Assembly (NCBI GenBank): GCA_964423615.1
Contig: CAYRFQ010000005.1
Span: 124,001-188,000 of the forward strand
Source: CAYRFQ01 sp964423615
GTDB lineage: Bacteria > Planctomycetota > Planctomycetia > Gemmatales > Gemmataceae
Direction of reading: 5' to 3'
DNA: 64,000 bases
Shown: positions 48,201 to 56,811 of the stretch, piece by piece
Position numbering within the stretch: the stretch's first letter is position 1
How the letters are laid out: each line of letters starts with the position of its first letter
Program-made: the position numbers and the translations under genes
Notes under the pieces: generated by a model
Told to the model about the DNA's origin: nothing
Seen by the model: the letters and a program-made list of their open reading frames with translations, nothing else
Database searches by the model: none

Positions 48201-49399
48201 GAAACAACCAAGGGACAGTAGAGAATCGGGCTGTCGTAGTGGCCGACGGAGTGACCAATGCGTTGATTGAAGGACTGGCAAAACTGACAAAACAGAATGG
48301 CGTAGCCATCACCATCCATGGGGCCGGGACTGTCAAGCAGACTGGTGTTCAGAATAGCGCCGTCGGCATCCAGGTAACCGGGGAGGTCGTACTCGGCCAA
48401 AATACCATCTCGAATAACACCGTCGGTGTCTTGGTCGACAATGCGTTGATCACCTTCGACACCAACAACGAAATTTCTGGTGGGACTGACGGACTTGTCG
48501 TCACCGGGACACAGTCGAGCATCGGCAACCTTACCCTCCAGAATACGGCCTTCGCTAACCAGAGCAACGATTTTGTCCGGTTGGAAAACGGCGCATTGGG
48601 AGGTCCAGAAATTATAGATGCGACAGCCGTTCTCTTTGACGTGGGCTTCGGACCGACTCCGGGAAGTGCGTTGGGGTTCGTAACTCTCGATGCGGTTGAG
48701 GCCAAATTGACTCATTTTCCGGACGATGATGCAGTCGGGTTACTTCTTTACAAAACGAAAGTAGCCTACATGGAAAATAGTAACCTTTTAGTGATCGGCT
48801 CGGATGCTCCCAACAATATCTTGGTCGATAGCAACAACCTCACGAACGTATTTGTGAGTATTGACGGATTACCATTGTTCAACTTTGCAGCGGGCACTTT
48901 CGACCTGCAAGCCACCCAAGGACGAGTCATCGTGTTCGGGTTAGATGGAACCGACTTCATCACGATTACTGGCGCTGTCGATTCCGAAGTGAATGCGGGT
49001 AAAGGTAACGACTTTGTCGTGGGAGGGTGGGGACACGACGTCCTTCGCGGACAAGAAGGCAATGACTACTTAAGCGGTGGAGGTGGAAATGATATTCTCC
49101 TAGGCGGAATTGGGATGGACACCATTCTCGGTGACCAAGGGGATGACATCCTAGTCGGTGGAGAAAGCAAGAAATCGTTTACTCAGTTGCAACAGTACAT
49201 GGACTTGTGGAGAACAAGCGGAAGCAATATGTCCGTCTTGAGCGGATTGGTGAGTTCCATTTTCGATCCGGGCCATCCAGCGGAAATGGACCTTTTTTCG
49301 GGTGGCATCGGCCAAGATGCTTTCCTCAAGGGACTTTTCGACATGGCCGCTGACGTGGATTATTTCTTCAGTGGCGACCGAGAAATTCTTGTCTTTTAG
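42296..49399 (+). CDS. Giant multidomain extracellular protein (2,367 aa)
   Basis: From ATG 42296 (AAAGG upstream). The N-terminus has the motif LERLEEKITPA near residue 33, a variant of the planctomycete LEDR/PA export motif. Domain order by eye: a proprotein-convertase P-domain-like jellyroll (about 40-220; DVTHDFAEDMDILLVAPDG, NGTWQLFVVDDLQGNSGTIGGWSLEI); long beta-rich filler; a golvesin-like segment (about 765-900; VVHYRVKFREAGTYTLFAEW); more repeats; an autotransporter-associated beta-strand repeat (about 1912-1948; IKKGAGTLTLSANNTYTGTT); a parallel beta-helix-like part (about 1960-2110); and RTX calcium-binding nonapeptides (about 2225-2290; GKGNDFVVGGWGHDVLRG). This fits a secreted adhesin or matrix protein. 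GTG 42251 is an alternative start. The mix of domains is unusual. Confidence 0.9.
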   Translation: MFIDFWAKISSHFLSIGTPRGPKSKRNRQIILERLEEKITPAVFLGSGPITINDATLTEPGVASPYPSEISITGLAGVVADINVTLTDVTHDFAEDMDILLVAPDGQSILLASDVSDGQSITSLTWTFDDDAPSVLPSDNNLTSGIFKPTNYVGSGTQDSFPRDFQDTFPAPAPGNSPTTQEFSAFYGSDPNGTWQLFVVDDLQGNSGTIGGWSLEITTAASSLVLNNSGNLVFDNWSDAENTSLTIQSDTVNSQYVITDLNETIATNIPGAIGNGTQTVFVPFSAVTGPNILFRTRQGNDNLTVDFSKGDFAKIIDYRGGGPRTAPGDRLILTGGDFNDVDYDFDGPDEGSVTLDGNEIQYRRLEAIASEVTTKRATLNYSQSSESITVAENDLQTRFSSTSAVTLDAGNPDNRLTITGGDSGDDTITVNGFGTGNGGFHATLRIEGETGTDEVVLNTPLILGTDTQQGRNLNVISETIKLNASVNTDGGAKAGNMTLDGNVVLGINVTLDAASTEADGTIKFQGTTDGPFDLSIITSNKTTFVGPVGANTPLQSLATDGSGTTTFQGGVVATSGDQLHNDAVTLEATTALSAATLVFNSTLNSLGSEHSLNILNGVNDVTFGGAVGDSLPLSGLTQTGGVGTTTFHTTIVNGPVDVATDEIKVLGSVTSQGPVALTAQNAITLDALLDAGSETIIISANQDGIGTENFSQNADGNIQTTNQTNNAVTITVGGSGDALVGTVALKTVGKVIEQNLGIDANGTPFLKWRASDYSHNLTNNTLQAIWVDEGDGTLRSDGPSEPEPESSQNVVHYRVKFREAGTYTLFAEWGGDSANFDTLFAPGDFGVNANRPQTGVGVQWRQLATDLIVTPEDIDAGNVIDLFLAPADGGNAADAVHLENLLLTKASALSSAELTNLPFSRVRPVEDRSTIVRDGFEGSESVIGFTSSESENADFNTSQDTHEVNFGSGSLELKRTQTLTFDPVDLTGFTDRYISVTISTNSDSFQLDDTFSITLDTGSTIQTLADLGKTELDAIGSTGHFRRFGGKIPDGATSATLIVDHSLLVRRVFLDEIHVSGVQVGENLVTIQTNGGSILDANGSSINVLADNLILNAGGDVGTSADGFESVVVNLEGSAGAGFYVSNSGSLVVGDIAQVDGINAGGEVAVTTTGHLTVSENVVGANVSLAAVDGATTKDDVVIKTGTLVQSNGDLNLKAGDNVSVDPGATLTGDAVTIAGDFGNEDVGLGTTINIQGTINSSTQGQVVGTNDNDFIHLSPESSDAIRLVGLGGDDHYLVDMGNLQGEVEVFEMSGEGTDTLIVSGTANNDTFTITVTEITETGLLQTVSYTDALEFLELQTQAGDDTLLVSPNQNTNITVDGGEPTGNPGDTLSYVGNGQPVSFFPDQIVTVGSKPIHFVNWEHFQFVGTDPVLNGTADDDLLEVNGSSTNAGSFRLTTDFRTAPVVGPEVFFEDVSSFRFDGRSGDDRLQIHNNFLGLFGPSNGLAYDGGSDAGLGDELVILDGSGTDLLYAFANSSDGMIVANGNQTIDYSKISSIRNTMELLESLFELPSVSDQAVLRDHPVSDDGLSELRSNNSTFTPVTFKTPTQNLTLRGKGGADILDVAGLDTQNGTLTPDVNVFGNGGGDTIVVSATGLPGSLSINGNAKADVVNFTSGLHLGSGSTNGDLSVIAETINLGNFVNTLSGTSGNVVFDASSQLTITPDGDINANGMVKQVGGGGVLTAGDISTTNDDISFLDSVILTGDVVLDSGTGDITFQSSVDDDGISTTSSILRNNSSGVTQFLSAIGATQPLTSLSTDVGGTTKLYADVNSQDKTEFNDPVSLFDDVAVNTTGSSGIYFNNTVDSDDSTTPRKLTAVATSTAAAIQFSQTIGTVPLSSLEVNHAGSGLIEGTLVGGGTGLIKKGAGTLTLSANNTYTGTTSIESGELLLTGALLGSGSDITLENSNTAFTGNNQGTVENRAVVVADGVTNALIEGLAKLTKQNGVAITIHGAGTVKQTGVQNSAVGIQVTGEVVLGQNTISNNTVGVLVDNALITFDTNNEISGGTDGLVVTGTQSSIGNLTLQNTAFANQSNDFVRLENGALGGPEIIDATAVLFDVGFGPTPGSALGFVTLDAVEAKLTHFPDDDAVGLLLYKTKVAYMENSNLLVIGSDAPNNILVDSNNLTNVFVSIDGLPLFNFAAGTFDLQATQGRVIVFGLDGTDFITITGAVDSEVNAGKGNDFVVGGWGHDVLRGQEGNDYLSGGGGNDILLGGIGMDTILGDQGDDILVGGESKKSFTQLQQYMDLWRTSGSNMSVLSGLVSSIFDPGHPAEMDLFSGGIGQDAFLKGLFDMAADVDYFFSGDREILVF

Positions 49400-49644
49400 C
49401 ACGGTCGTTTGCCCCACAATCGAGAAGGGTCTGTGGCAGTGAAGGAAGCTCTGGCAAAACAATCGAAAGTCTTGGTGATCTAGCCTTCGAGGCTGAGCCT
49501 TCGCTGTCCATTCTGTCCCTCCCCGAGGTGCTAACCTGGACTGACGTGGGTTGGTTTGGTGAATCCGAACCTTCAGGGGCGCCAGTGACTTCTACCGTCT
49601 CCGATGATACGCAGTCCGTTTGATCCATCAACTTTGGTACCCCT

Positions 49645-52014
49645 ATGACGAAGCGAATCTTAATCTCCTGTCCCCGATGTCAACACCAACTGCACGTGCG
49701 CGAGGAGTACCTTGGAAACACACTGCGCTGTCAACATTGCGATCATTCGTTCCTGACGAAAGTCGAGATTCCTTGTGGCCGATGCGAACGCAACCTCCGA
49801 GTCCGACCAAACGTAGTCAACAAAATTGTCACCTGCAACTACTGCGAACAGAACTTCACCGCCAAGCCCGCTTCCGCTTGCCCAGCATGTCAAGCTCCTT
49901 ATCGTTTCAACACCAAATCGCTAGGGCAATTTCGTCGTTGCAGACAATGTCAGCATAAGTTCCGGTTGATGGTCTCTCGTGAAGACCAACCGTTACTTTT
50001 CAGTTTGGTTCAAGCTGGATACTTCGAACGGACGAGTCCAACGGAATCTGAGAACGTCGGGACTACTCAGCTGCCAGAATCCATCACCCAGGATAAATCC
50101 ACACACCCTCCACAGGACGGAGGGGAGACCGAAGGAGAGAAGCTGAATTCTTCGTCGTTTCCTAAATCCGCACCCAAAATGGGTCTGGAAGGCCAAGACG
50201 ACCTTGTTCACGAACTCCGTTTGAAGATTCAACAAGGCGAAGCTGAGTGCCAGCGATTAAAGTCTGAAATCGAGCAGTTGGAACAACAGCTAGAGAACGA
50301 ACGCCGAATCGCCGAAAACCGCTTTGAGCAAGTGACCGAGGAGTTCAATGCCAGAGCCGAACAGAACGCGGTACTCCAAACGCAGCAGAACGTGGCCCAA
50401 GAGCAAATAACACTACTCCAGTCTGAGTGTTCACGGTTACAGACTGAAATTCATCAGTCAAACACCGAACGTCAGAAAGTAGAAGAACAGATTGCCCAGA
50501 TAACTCAAGAGATGGACGAGGTATCCAACCAGAACCAAGCTCTCCAGAAAGTTGCCCAAAATAAAACAACCCAAATCCAGACCGAGTTGACGAAACTCAC
50601 AAGTCAGAGAGATTTTGTTGAAGCCGAAAATGATCGCTTACAAACGCATTATCGGTGGACTTCGGAAGAGTTAAACCAGTTGCGCACCCAGCACCAGGAG
50701 GCCTTGGCCGAACTGGAAAACCTGACCGGAGTCAACAATACGCTGCGTGCGGAACTGTCCACCTTGACGGAACAGATCGAAGCACAGGAAAAGGCCAACG
50801 AAGAAAAGAAGATAGCGTCCGAAGAGTGGAACATCCAACAACGCCAACTTCAACAAGAGTATGAGCACCAATTAGCGGATCAGGCAGAAAAAGCAGCCGT
50901 GGAGCACCAACGGCTCAATCGAGAATTAACTTCTCTCCGTGAGCAACATTCCCACGACCAACAAGCCATCGCGCAACGAGATCTGCTCTTGAAACAGATT
51001 GAAGAAATACGAGCCGAACGTGACGAGTTGCTGAAACGATTAGATATCGCGGAATCACAGATTGATGAACTGCGAGAATCCTCTTCAAACCAACAAGCCC
51101 TATTCGACGAAAAGTTACAGGTCATAGAAAAGCAACGAGACAATCTTCAAAACCAACTGACTGAGTCTATCGTACGTTTAGAACAATCCACACAACTCTT
51201 ACAACTCCAAGAGCAGGACAGTCTTCAACAACTCGAGGAATTGCACCAACAACTCAGATCCGAGCGAACGGCGAACATGGAACTACACACCCAACTGAGG
51301 CAACTCGACGTCGTCAGTGACCAACGAGACCACCTCCAAAACGAACTCGCGGCGACTGAGAAAGCCGTCATGAAGTTGGAGGAGACAACCCGAGAACTTC
51401 AGCAGCAACTAGTTCAGCAGGCGGCCGAGAAAGAGCAACTGGTCGTATCGTTCGAGCAGGCACGCCAAGAGATGGATACGGACCGCTACAACTTGCAGGA
51501 GCAACTAACTACCCTCGAGAAAGAACGGAGTGACCTCCAGGCGAAAGCTACCCTTTCGCACCAAGAGGTTGTCCGATTAACGAGTCATTACATGGAGGTC
51601 GTCAAAAAACTCCAAAAGGCCAAAGAAGTTGTTGGCTCAGAACTCAATGCTCGTGACCAAATGATACAGGCGATTCAACGGCAATATGAAGGAGTTGCTG
51701 AACGGAATAGAGTGTTGGAAACGCAGGCCAAGAACCTCCAAACTCAATCAGGCGGCACCATGACAATAGAAAAAGACCGCGTTGCGGAATTCCAACTCCT
51801 TCAAGAAAATCTGCAAATGGCGTTAGAAAAAGTGCAGGTGCAGGAAGCAAAGTTGGAGAGCTATAAGCAACGACTCGCCCAGGAACAGCAGAGCCGAACA
51901 CAACTCACCGGTGAGCTTCAGAAACTTCGAGGAGGGGTTGAGCAATCAAGCACTCTCTCATCTGATTTGGTAGAAGCCCTTTTCTCTCACTTCGGCAAAC
52001 AAACGAGGAAGTGA
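49645..52014 (+). CDS. Triple zinc-ribbon plus long coiled-coil protein
   Basis: A 789-residue protein. The first 110 residues hold three CxxC...CxxC zinc ribbons: CPRCQHQLHV/CQHC, CGRCERNLRV/CNYC and CPACQAPYRF/CRQC. A Ser/Pro/Glu-rich linker (about 115-185) follows, and then an almost unbroken coiled coil to about residue 770, rich in Gln, Glu and Leu heptads. No membrane segment or signal peptide, so cytoplasmic. N-terminal zinc ribbons of this sort occur in many planctomycete proteins ahead of variable domains. The coiled coil would be about 85 nm long if continuous, suggesting a scaffold or filament. It lies between two surface-protein genes on the same strand. Confidence 0.88.
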   Translation: MTKRILISCPRCQHQLHVREEYLGNTLRCQHCDHSFLTKVEIPCGRCERNLRVRPNVVNKIVTCNYCEQNFTAKPASACPACQAPYRFNTKSLGQFRRCRQCQHKFRLMVSREDQPLLFSLVQAGYFERTSPTESENVGTTQLPESITQDKSTHPPQDGGETEGEKLNSSSFPKSAPKMGLEGQDDLVHELRLKIQQGEAECQRLKSEIEQLEQQLENERRIAENRFEQVTEEFNARAEQNAVLQTQQNVAQEQITLLQSECSRLQTEIHQSNTERQKVEEQIAQITQEMDEVSNQNQALQKVAQNKTTQIQTELTKLTSQRDFVEAENDRLQTHYRWTSEELNQLRTQHQEALAELENLTGVNNTLRAELSTLTEQIEAQEKANEEKKIASEEWNIQQRQLQQEYEHQLADQAEKAAVEHQRLNRELTSLREQHSHDQQAIAQRDLLLKQIEEIRAERDELLKRLDIAESQIDELRESSSNQQALFDEKLQVIEKQRDNLQNQLTESIVRLEQSTQLLQLQEQDSLQQLEELHQQLRSERTANMELHTQLRQLDVVSDQRDHLQNELAATEKAVMKLEETTRELQQQLVQQAAEKEQLVVSFEQARQEMDTDRYNLQEQLTTLEKERSDLQAKATLSHQEVVRLTSHYMEVVKKLQKAKEVVGSELNARDQMIQAIQRQYEGVAERNRVLETQAKNLQTQSGGTMTIEKDRVAEFQLLQENLQMALEKVQVQEAKLESYKQRLAQEQQSRTQLTGELQKLRGGVEQSSTLSSDLVEALFSHFGKQTRK

Positions 52015-52418
52015 CACCCTTACCCTACTTTAACCCAATCGACTTTATGGCCACCTAGCCCTTCCAGTTCCCCAAAGCCTTACGTTTGGACGTAGAAATT
52101 CGGGAAGATTCCTGTTTTCCATTGGTTTCGAATAATTCTATTTGTGACTACAACTCTACTCACCGACATAAAAAGGCGCAGTTTGAGAAGTAATTACATC
52201 GCGTTACTTATTTTAAATCGAGTCTCTTTCGAAGAAAAGTATACTTGACACAAAGAGAGATTCGGCTCAACAAACAAATCACTTTCACTTGCAGCTGCAT
52301 CTCGGCCCACAGGTTTCTCGACCACAATAAGAACAACACATCCTCGTCCGAATCGTCCCACAGTTGTTGCGACAAATTGTTGGGTCAGCGTCCGGACTGT
52401 GCAATTGGGGAAACACAG
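52015..52418. other. Intergenic upstream of LEDR-motif gene
   Basis: About 400 bases; the downstream frame stays open from 52245 but that part reads as non-coding. TTGACA at 52234 in an AT-rich setting (52150-52240) could be part of a promoter. Confidence 0.4.
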
Positions 52419-53528
52419 ATGACCAATTCGAAGAGGCTTCAGATCGAAGTACTGGAAGATCGCAACTGCCCCGCGATCATTACAACCGTTGATTTCGGGG
52501 GCAATCTGTTGATCATGGGGACACCCACTAGCGGAGATTTGACTATCAATGTGGTGGCACCAGATACCTACACGGTTCAGGATGGGCCCGCGACGTTCGG
52601 TCCCGCCCTTGCTCCTGGAGATGTCTTCATTTTCCTACAAGGCAACCAAGACAACACCATCACCTTCGGGCTGAATGGTAATTCACTCAGCAATAACCTG
52701 ACCATCAACACAGGGGCGGGTGCCGACCAAATCCTTTTCCCAACCCCAGGAGCGATCCGGGGAAATCTTCAAACAACCGGGGTCAATTCTTTCACGCTCG
52801 TTTCCTCGACGATTAGTGGTAACGTGTCTCTATTTGCCAGGAACGAAAACGAAATCAACTCCTTTACGTTTTTCAGTTCCCAAGTTGGTGGTACCTTCAC
52901 CTTCGCAGGAGGGAATGGGGGCAATGTAGTGACATTCATCGGGTCGACCGTTGGCCAACGCACGTCCCTCCAGCTGGGCAACGGGTTCAATGCCTTAAAT
53001 GTAGATGCCACCTCATCGTTGGGTGGAGATCTGTTTTACATGGGCGGATCAGATGTCGATTCGGTAAGTTTGAGCGGATCGATTGCCGGGAGTTCTATGT
53101 TCACTCTTGGATTCGGAACGAATACTTTCAACTTGTTTTCTTCCGGGTTGGCGAGCAGAGACCTCTTTGTCCTTGGAGGTGGCGGGACCGACAACGTAAC
53201 CATCGCTGGGTCCGTGGGGGGAAGTGCCACCTTTCAACTTGGTAGTGGTATGAACACGTTGTCGTTCATAGCGATATTGCCATTTCCAAATACTGTTTCT
53301 GGAAGTGGGTTCACATACATTGGAGGAGCAGGCAGTGACAATGTCAATTTCGACTCCGACGCCAGCCTTGCAAATGTAATCCTCCAACTAGGAGGCGGGG
53401 CCGATACCCTGACTCTCGGAAATTCGGCGGCGTTCAATTCGCTGTTCGGAGATTTCGGGACAGGTGACGATGACTTCATTAATTTACTTGGGTTCTTACC
53501 CACAAACACAAGGCTCCTGAACTTGTAA
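52419..53528 (+). CDS. LEDR-motif surface protein, beta-repeat type
   Basis: From ATG 52419 the protein is 369 residues. It starts TNSKRLQIEVLEDRNCPA, with Cys in place of the usual Val/Leu of the motif. The mature part is made of about 22-24-residue repeats of the form GGDLFYMGGSDVDSVSLSGSIAGSSMFTLGFGTNTFNLF, typical of a right-handed beta-helix stacked with Gly/Asn turns. Rich in Gly, Asn, Ser and Thr, no membrane segment. Probably secreted and anchored at the cell surface. The in-frame extension to 52245 has no export signal and was not used. Confidence 0.85.
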   Translation: MTNSKRLQIEVLEDRNCPAIITTVDFGGNLLIMGTPTSGDLTINVVAPDTYTVQDGPATFGPALAPGDVFIFLQGNQDNTITFGLNGNSLSNNLTINTGAGADQILFPTPGAIRGNLQTTGVNSFTLVSSTISGNVSLFARNENEINSFTFFSSQVGGTFTFAGGNGGNVVTFIGSTVGQRTSLQLGNGFNALNVDATSSLGGDLFYMGGSDVDSVSLSGSIAGSSMFTLGFGTNTFNLFSSGLASRDLFVLGGGGTDNVTIAGSVGGSATFQLGSGMNTLSFIAILPFPNTVSGSGFTYIGGAGSDNVNFDSDASLANVILQLGGGADTLTLGNSAAFNSLFGDFGTGDDDFINLLGFLPTNTRLLNL

Positions 53529-53667
53529 ATCTATCCCCTGATTCCCGATCAGTTGTTGTAACGAAAGAAACGTCACACCAACGAACCTTGAGCAACAATT
53601 CAAGTGGCCCACATTGGTGAGGTCGTGTGGGCAATATTTGAGTCTTGTGCTAGATCGACGTAACCGT

Positions 53668-54334
53668 TCAAGTCTGAAGAAGTAGTTTGGGACATGGTCG
53701 GTTCTCTCGGGCTGCGAGAATCGCATAACGCAAGTATTCCAACACAGAGGGTTTTTGCAAACGGCATATTTGCAACACTGTCAAGATACGTTCAGCGAAA
53801 CGGCAGCCCCCTCGCTCGTGCAACCGAAACTGCCTTTGCGCCTCACTACGGCCCGACGAACCAAACGCTCGACAAAATTGTTGGTCGGCTCGACTCCCTC
53901 GACGGACACGAACTTCCAGAGACCGTCTTCCAGCCCCAAGACGTTCTCGCAAAAACCAGCGACGCGTGGATCTTCCACGTACGTCCCTTCGATCAATAGC
54001 CTACTCATGCGCCTCTCCAAAGGGGCCATCAACGCTTTAAGTTGTTCCCCCGTGACTTTTCCTTCTCGGAACTGATTCCACGCAGCGAAGACCTCTTTGA
54101 CCAAACACACCCCCCTTTTACCAATCCGCTGGCCAGCTCCGCCAGACACACCGAGCTTTCGGAAATCTCGCTTGAGGTGAGCCCAACACACCTGCCGTCT
54201 GCGGGCTGGGATTTTGTGGTAGACCGAATACCGATCACAGTCGACAAGGCCATGAATCTCTTGGCCCAAGATCGCCGCCAAACCAGCCACGCTACGGGTC
54301 AGATGAACAACGAAGAGCCAAAGACCACCTTTGG
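53668..54334 (-). pseudogene. IS66-family transposase, truncated and frameshifted
   Basis: The minus strand encodes the C-terminal half of an IS66 transposase: GLVDCDRYSVYHKIPARRRQVCWAHLKRDF, then EGVEPTNNFVERLVRRAVVRRKGSFG, which carries the Glu of the DDE triad region. The frame then shifts in a run of five G near 53806-53812 and continues as GGCRFAERILTVLQICRLQKPSVLEYL to a stop at 53668. The first half of the gene, including the IS66 zinc-binding part, is absent. The break at about 54334 coincides with the truncated 5' end of the next gene. Confidence 0.88.
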
Positions 54335-55861
54335 GCAGCCATCCAACTGCTCTCGTCCGACATTCAATCACGAACAGTGTTTGGCCACATCGGATGGCGT
54401 GAAGTGGACGACGAATGGGTGTACCTCCACGGAAACGGTGGGATCGGATCGGAAGGGACGATCGACGCAATTAATTCCCTTTCGGGGAACTTGCGCCATT
54501 ACAGTTTGCCCGATCCACCCACCGCGACGGACTTACGCGATGCCGTCCAAGCAAGTCTCGGTCTGCTTGCCCTTGGGCCACGCTGTCTCATGGTTCCACT
54601 CTTGGCGAGTGTCTACCGCGCCGTTTTGGGAAACGTGGATTTCTCGATTGTCCTGACAGGCCCGAGCAGATCCTTCAAAAGCGAACTCGCAGCCTTGGTT
54701 CAACAACACTCTGGGGCGGCGATGAACGCCCGCAACCTTCCCGCCAATTGGACGTCCACCGAGAACGCATTGGAAGGGATAGCTTTCATCGCGAAAGATG
54801 CCATTTTGGTCATTGATGATTTTTGTCCGTTGGGGACTTCTCGTGACGTCCAACAGCTTCATAAAAAGGCAGACCGTGTGCTCCGCGCGCAAGGCAACCA
54901 TTCCGGGCGAGGCCGGATGAATTCGGACGGGACGTTACGCGTTGAACGTCCGCCTCGCGGCTTGATTTTGTCTACTGGCGAAGACCTCCCTACAGGACTC
55001 AGTCTTCGTGCGAGGCTGGTTGTGCTGACCGTCTCGCCGGGCGACGTTGGGACGCTCAGAAACGGTCACAACGCCCCATTGGCTCAATGCCAACAAGACG
55101 CCGAGAGCGGCTTGTACGCCGCGTCCTTGTCAGCATTCTTGGATTGGGTGGCACCTCAACTCGCCGAAATCCAGAATCGTTTGAAAAGCGAGAGGAACGA
55201 GTTTCGCCAACAATGGGCCACGGCTTCCCAACACGCTCGAACGCCTGCGAACGTCGCCGATTTGGCTTTGGGTCTGCGGTGCTTCATGGACTTCGCCGTT
55301 TCGGTGGGGGCCATTAGCCAGGATGAGCGAGATCAACATTGGAGTTCAGGCTTGAAGGCTTTTGCGGAAGTGGCCGAATTGCAACACGAACAGATTGTTC
55401 AATCGGAGCCTGCCCTGCATTTCGTAGCTCTCGTTCAAGCTGCATTGTCAGGCGGCTACGGGCACATTGTAAACGAACATGGTGGAGCCCCACCGGAACC
55501 AAGAGCTTGGGGTTGGCAGGCTGAACTGTCCCGTCCGAACCCAGAGTTTCCGGAAGGCCCGTGTCGCCCGAGGGGAAAATGCTTCGGTTGGGTCATCGAA
55601 GGCCAATTGAATCTCGATCCGGAGAACAGTTATGCCGTTGCCCAAACGGTAGCCAAGGACAAAGACGACAGCTTGTCCGTCACAAAAAGTACACTTGCTC
55701 GAAGGCTTCACGAGAAAGGTTATCTCGAAAGCCGAGAGGCAACCCGCCAGAAGCTGACTACCCGAAAGACGATCCAGGGGATCCGTCGAGAGGTGTTGCA
55801 TATTCGTCTCGACCTCTTCCAGAACCTGTCTTCTACCAGCACACAAGAAGATGAAAACTGA
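54335..55861 (+). pseudogene. DUF927-type ATPase, 5'-truncated
   Basis: The protein-like frame begins abruptly with AAIQLLSSDIQSRTVFGHIGW at 54335, inside what would be the middle of a larger DUF927-type replication/primase-associated ATPase; the first usable start is GTG 54377. The Walker A region reads LTGPSRSFKSELA (near 54655-54690), where relatives have GPTGAGKSELA, so the P-loop glycines are changed but the Lys-Ser pair is kept. Walker B is ILVIDDF. RGLILSTGEDLP is also conserved. The C-terminal part to TGA 55861 is complete. These ATPases occur in integrative elements and plasmids. The missing N-terminal half was probably lost when the IS66 copy was inserted or rearranged. Confidence 0.8.
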
Positions 55862-56209
55862 CTAGCGAATCACCCAAATTCCAGCTTTGAGCAAGTTGTG
55901 GGCCGGTTGGGCCGGTTTGACGCAGGGGGGAGCGACCACGGGAATCAAAAATACAACGACGACGACACTCCAAGCCATAGGAAGAGAAGTGCTGTTGGTT
56001 GGGTCGCACTGATGAGTCTGTTTTTTTGATTGTGGCAATGATGTTCGTGCCCAAGGCGCCATAGTTGCGACCAACAGCGACAACGTGTGTCCGAAAGTTG
56101 GTGACAACTGTGGCAGCCGATGACTTTTGGTGGCAGTTTCTGAGCCTGCTTGGCCGACTTGTGAAAAGGCGACTTTACAAAAGATTTAGGAAAAATAAGG
56201 AGATCCAAT
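55862..56209. other. Intergenic within the dead element
   Basis: About 350 bases with no gene. The last 20 bases contain AAGGAG, the SD of the next gene. Confidence 0.4.
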
Positions 56210-56707
56210 ATGGGCGGACTGGGAAGTGGCCTGACGTATCAATACTGGCGACCTCCTCGCAAGACGACCGTCGAAGAATGCAAGGTGTTGACGGTGAAGG
56301 GCCTTCGCAAGTTGGATTTGCTCAAACCCGACACTAGGATATCCAGAACTCTGAGTTGGGGAGGGGATAATCCGGGAGCGAAATCGATATTCGGGATAAC
56401 GGTCGATACGGCCAATGAGTGTCCACACATTGTCTTGTCTTACCGCAGTCGCGAAAGGGAGGAATCGTTCGAATATCTCGTCCGGTTGAGCACAACCGAA
56501 CCTCCGTTTGGCGGAGTGCGTTGGTGGCTCCATTGTCCTTTGGTCTTCAAGGCAGGACTGTGCGACAGTCGCGTCACGAAGCTATTTCTGCCGATGGGAC
56601 GAAAATACGTCGGATGCCGGAAGTGCCTGAATTTAGGATACCGAAGCTCTCAAGAATCGCACAAATACGATCGCCTTTACGTGACCTGGGCGAAGGATTT
56701 GGAGTGA
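56210..56707 (+). CDS. GGxGSG zinc-ribbon protein of integrative elements
   Basis: A 165-residue protein with ATG 56210 eight bases after AAGGAG. The start MGGLGSG, the KTTVEEC segment, the middle IVLSYRSREREESFEYLVRL, and the end GGVRWWLHCP, LFLPMGRKYVGCRKCLNLGYRSSQES match a family I know from phages and integrative elements, usually placed near an integrase. The last part is a zinc-ribbon-like fold; here the first Cys pair is irregular (CP...LC). It may bind DNA. The protein ends about 20-40 residues earlier than relatives I recall. Confidence 0.75.
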   Translation: MGGLGSGLTYQYWRPPRKTTVEECKVLTVKGLRKLDLLKPDTRISRTLSWGGDNPGAKSIFGITVDTANECPHIVLSYRSREREESFEYLVRLSTTEPPFGGVRWWLHCPLVFKAGLCDSRVTKLFLPMGRKYVGCRKCLNLGYRSSQESHKYDRLYVTWAKDLE

Positions 56708-56811
56708 GATTTCGAGACCTTCAAGGACGCGATAGACGGGTTGGGAAAACGTTACCTGTGAACAAAAAAGAGCGTTGACAATCGACAAAGAAAAGAAAAG
56801 AGGAGCGGTCA

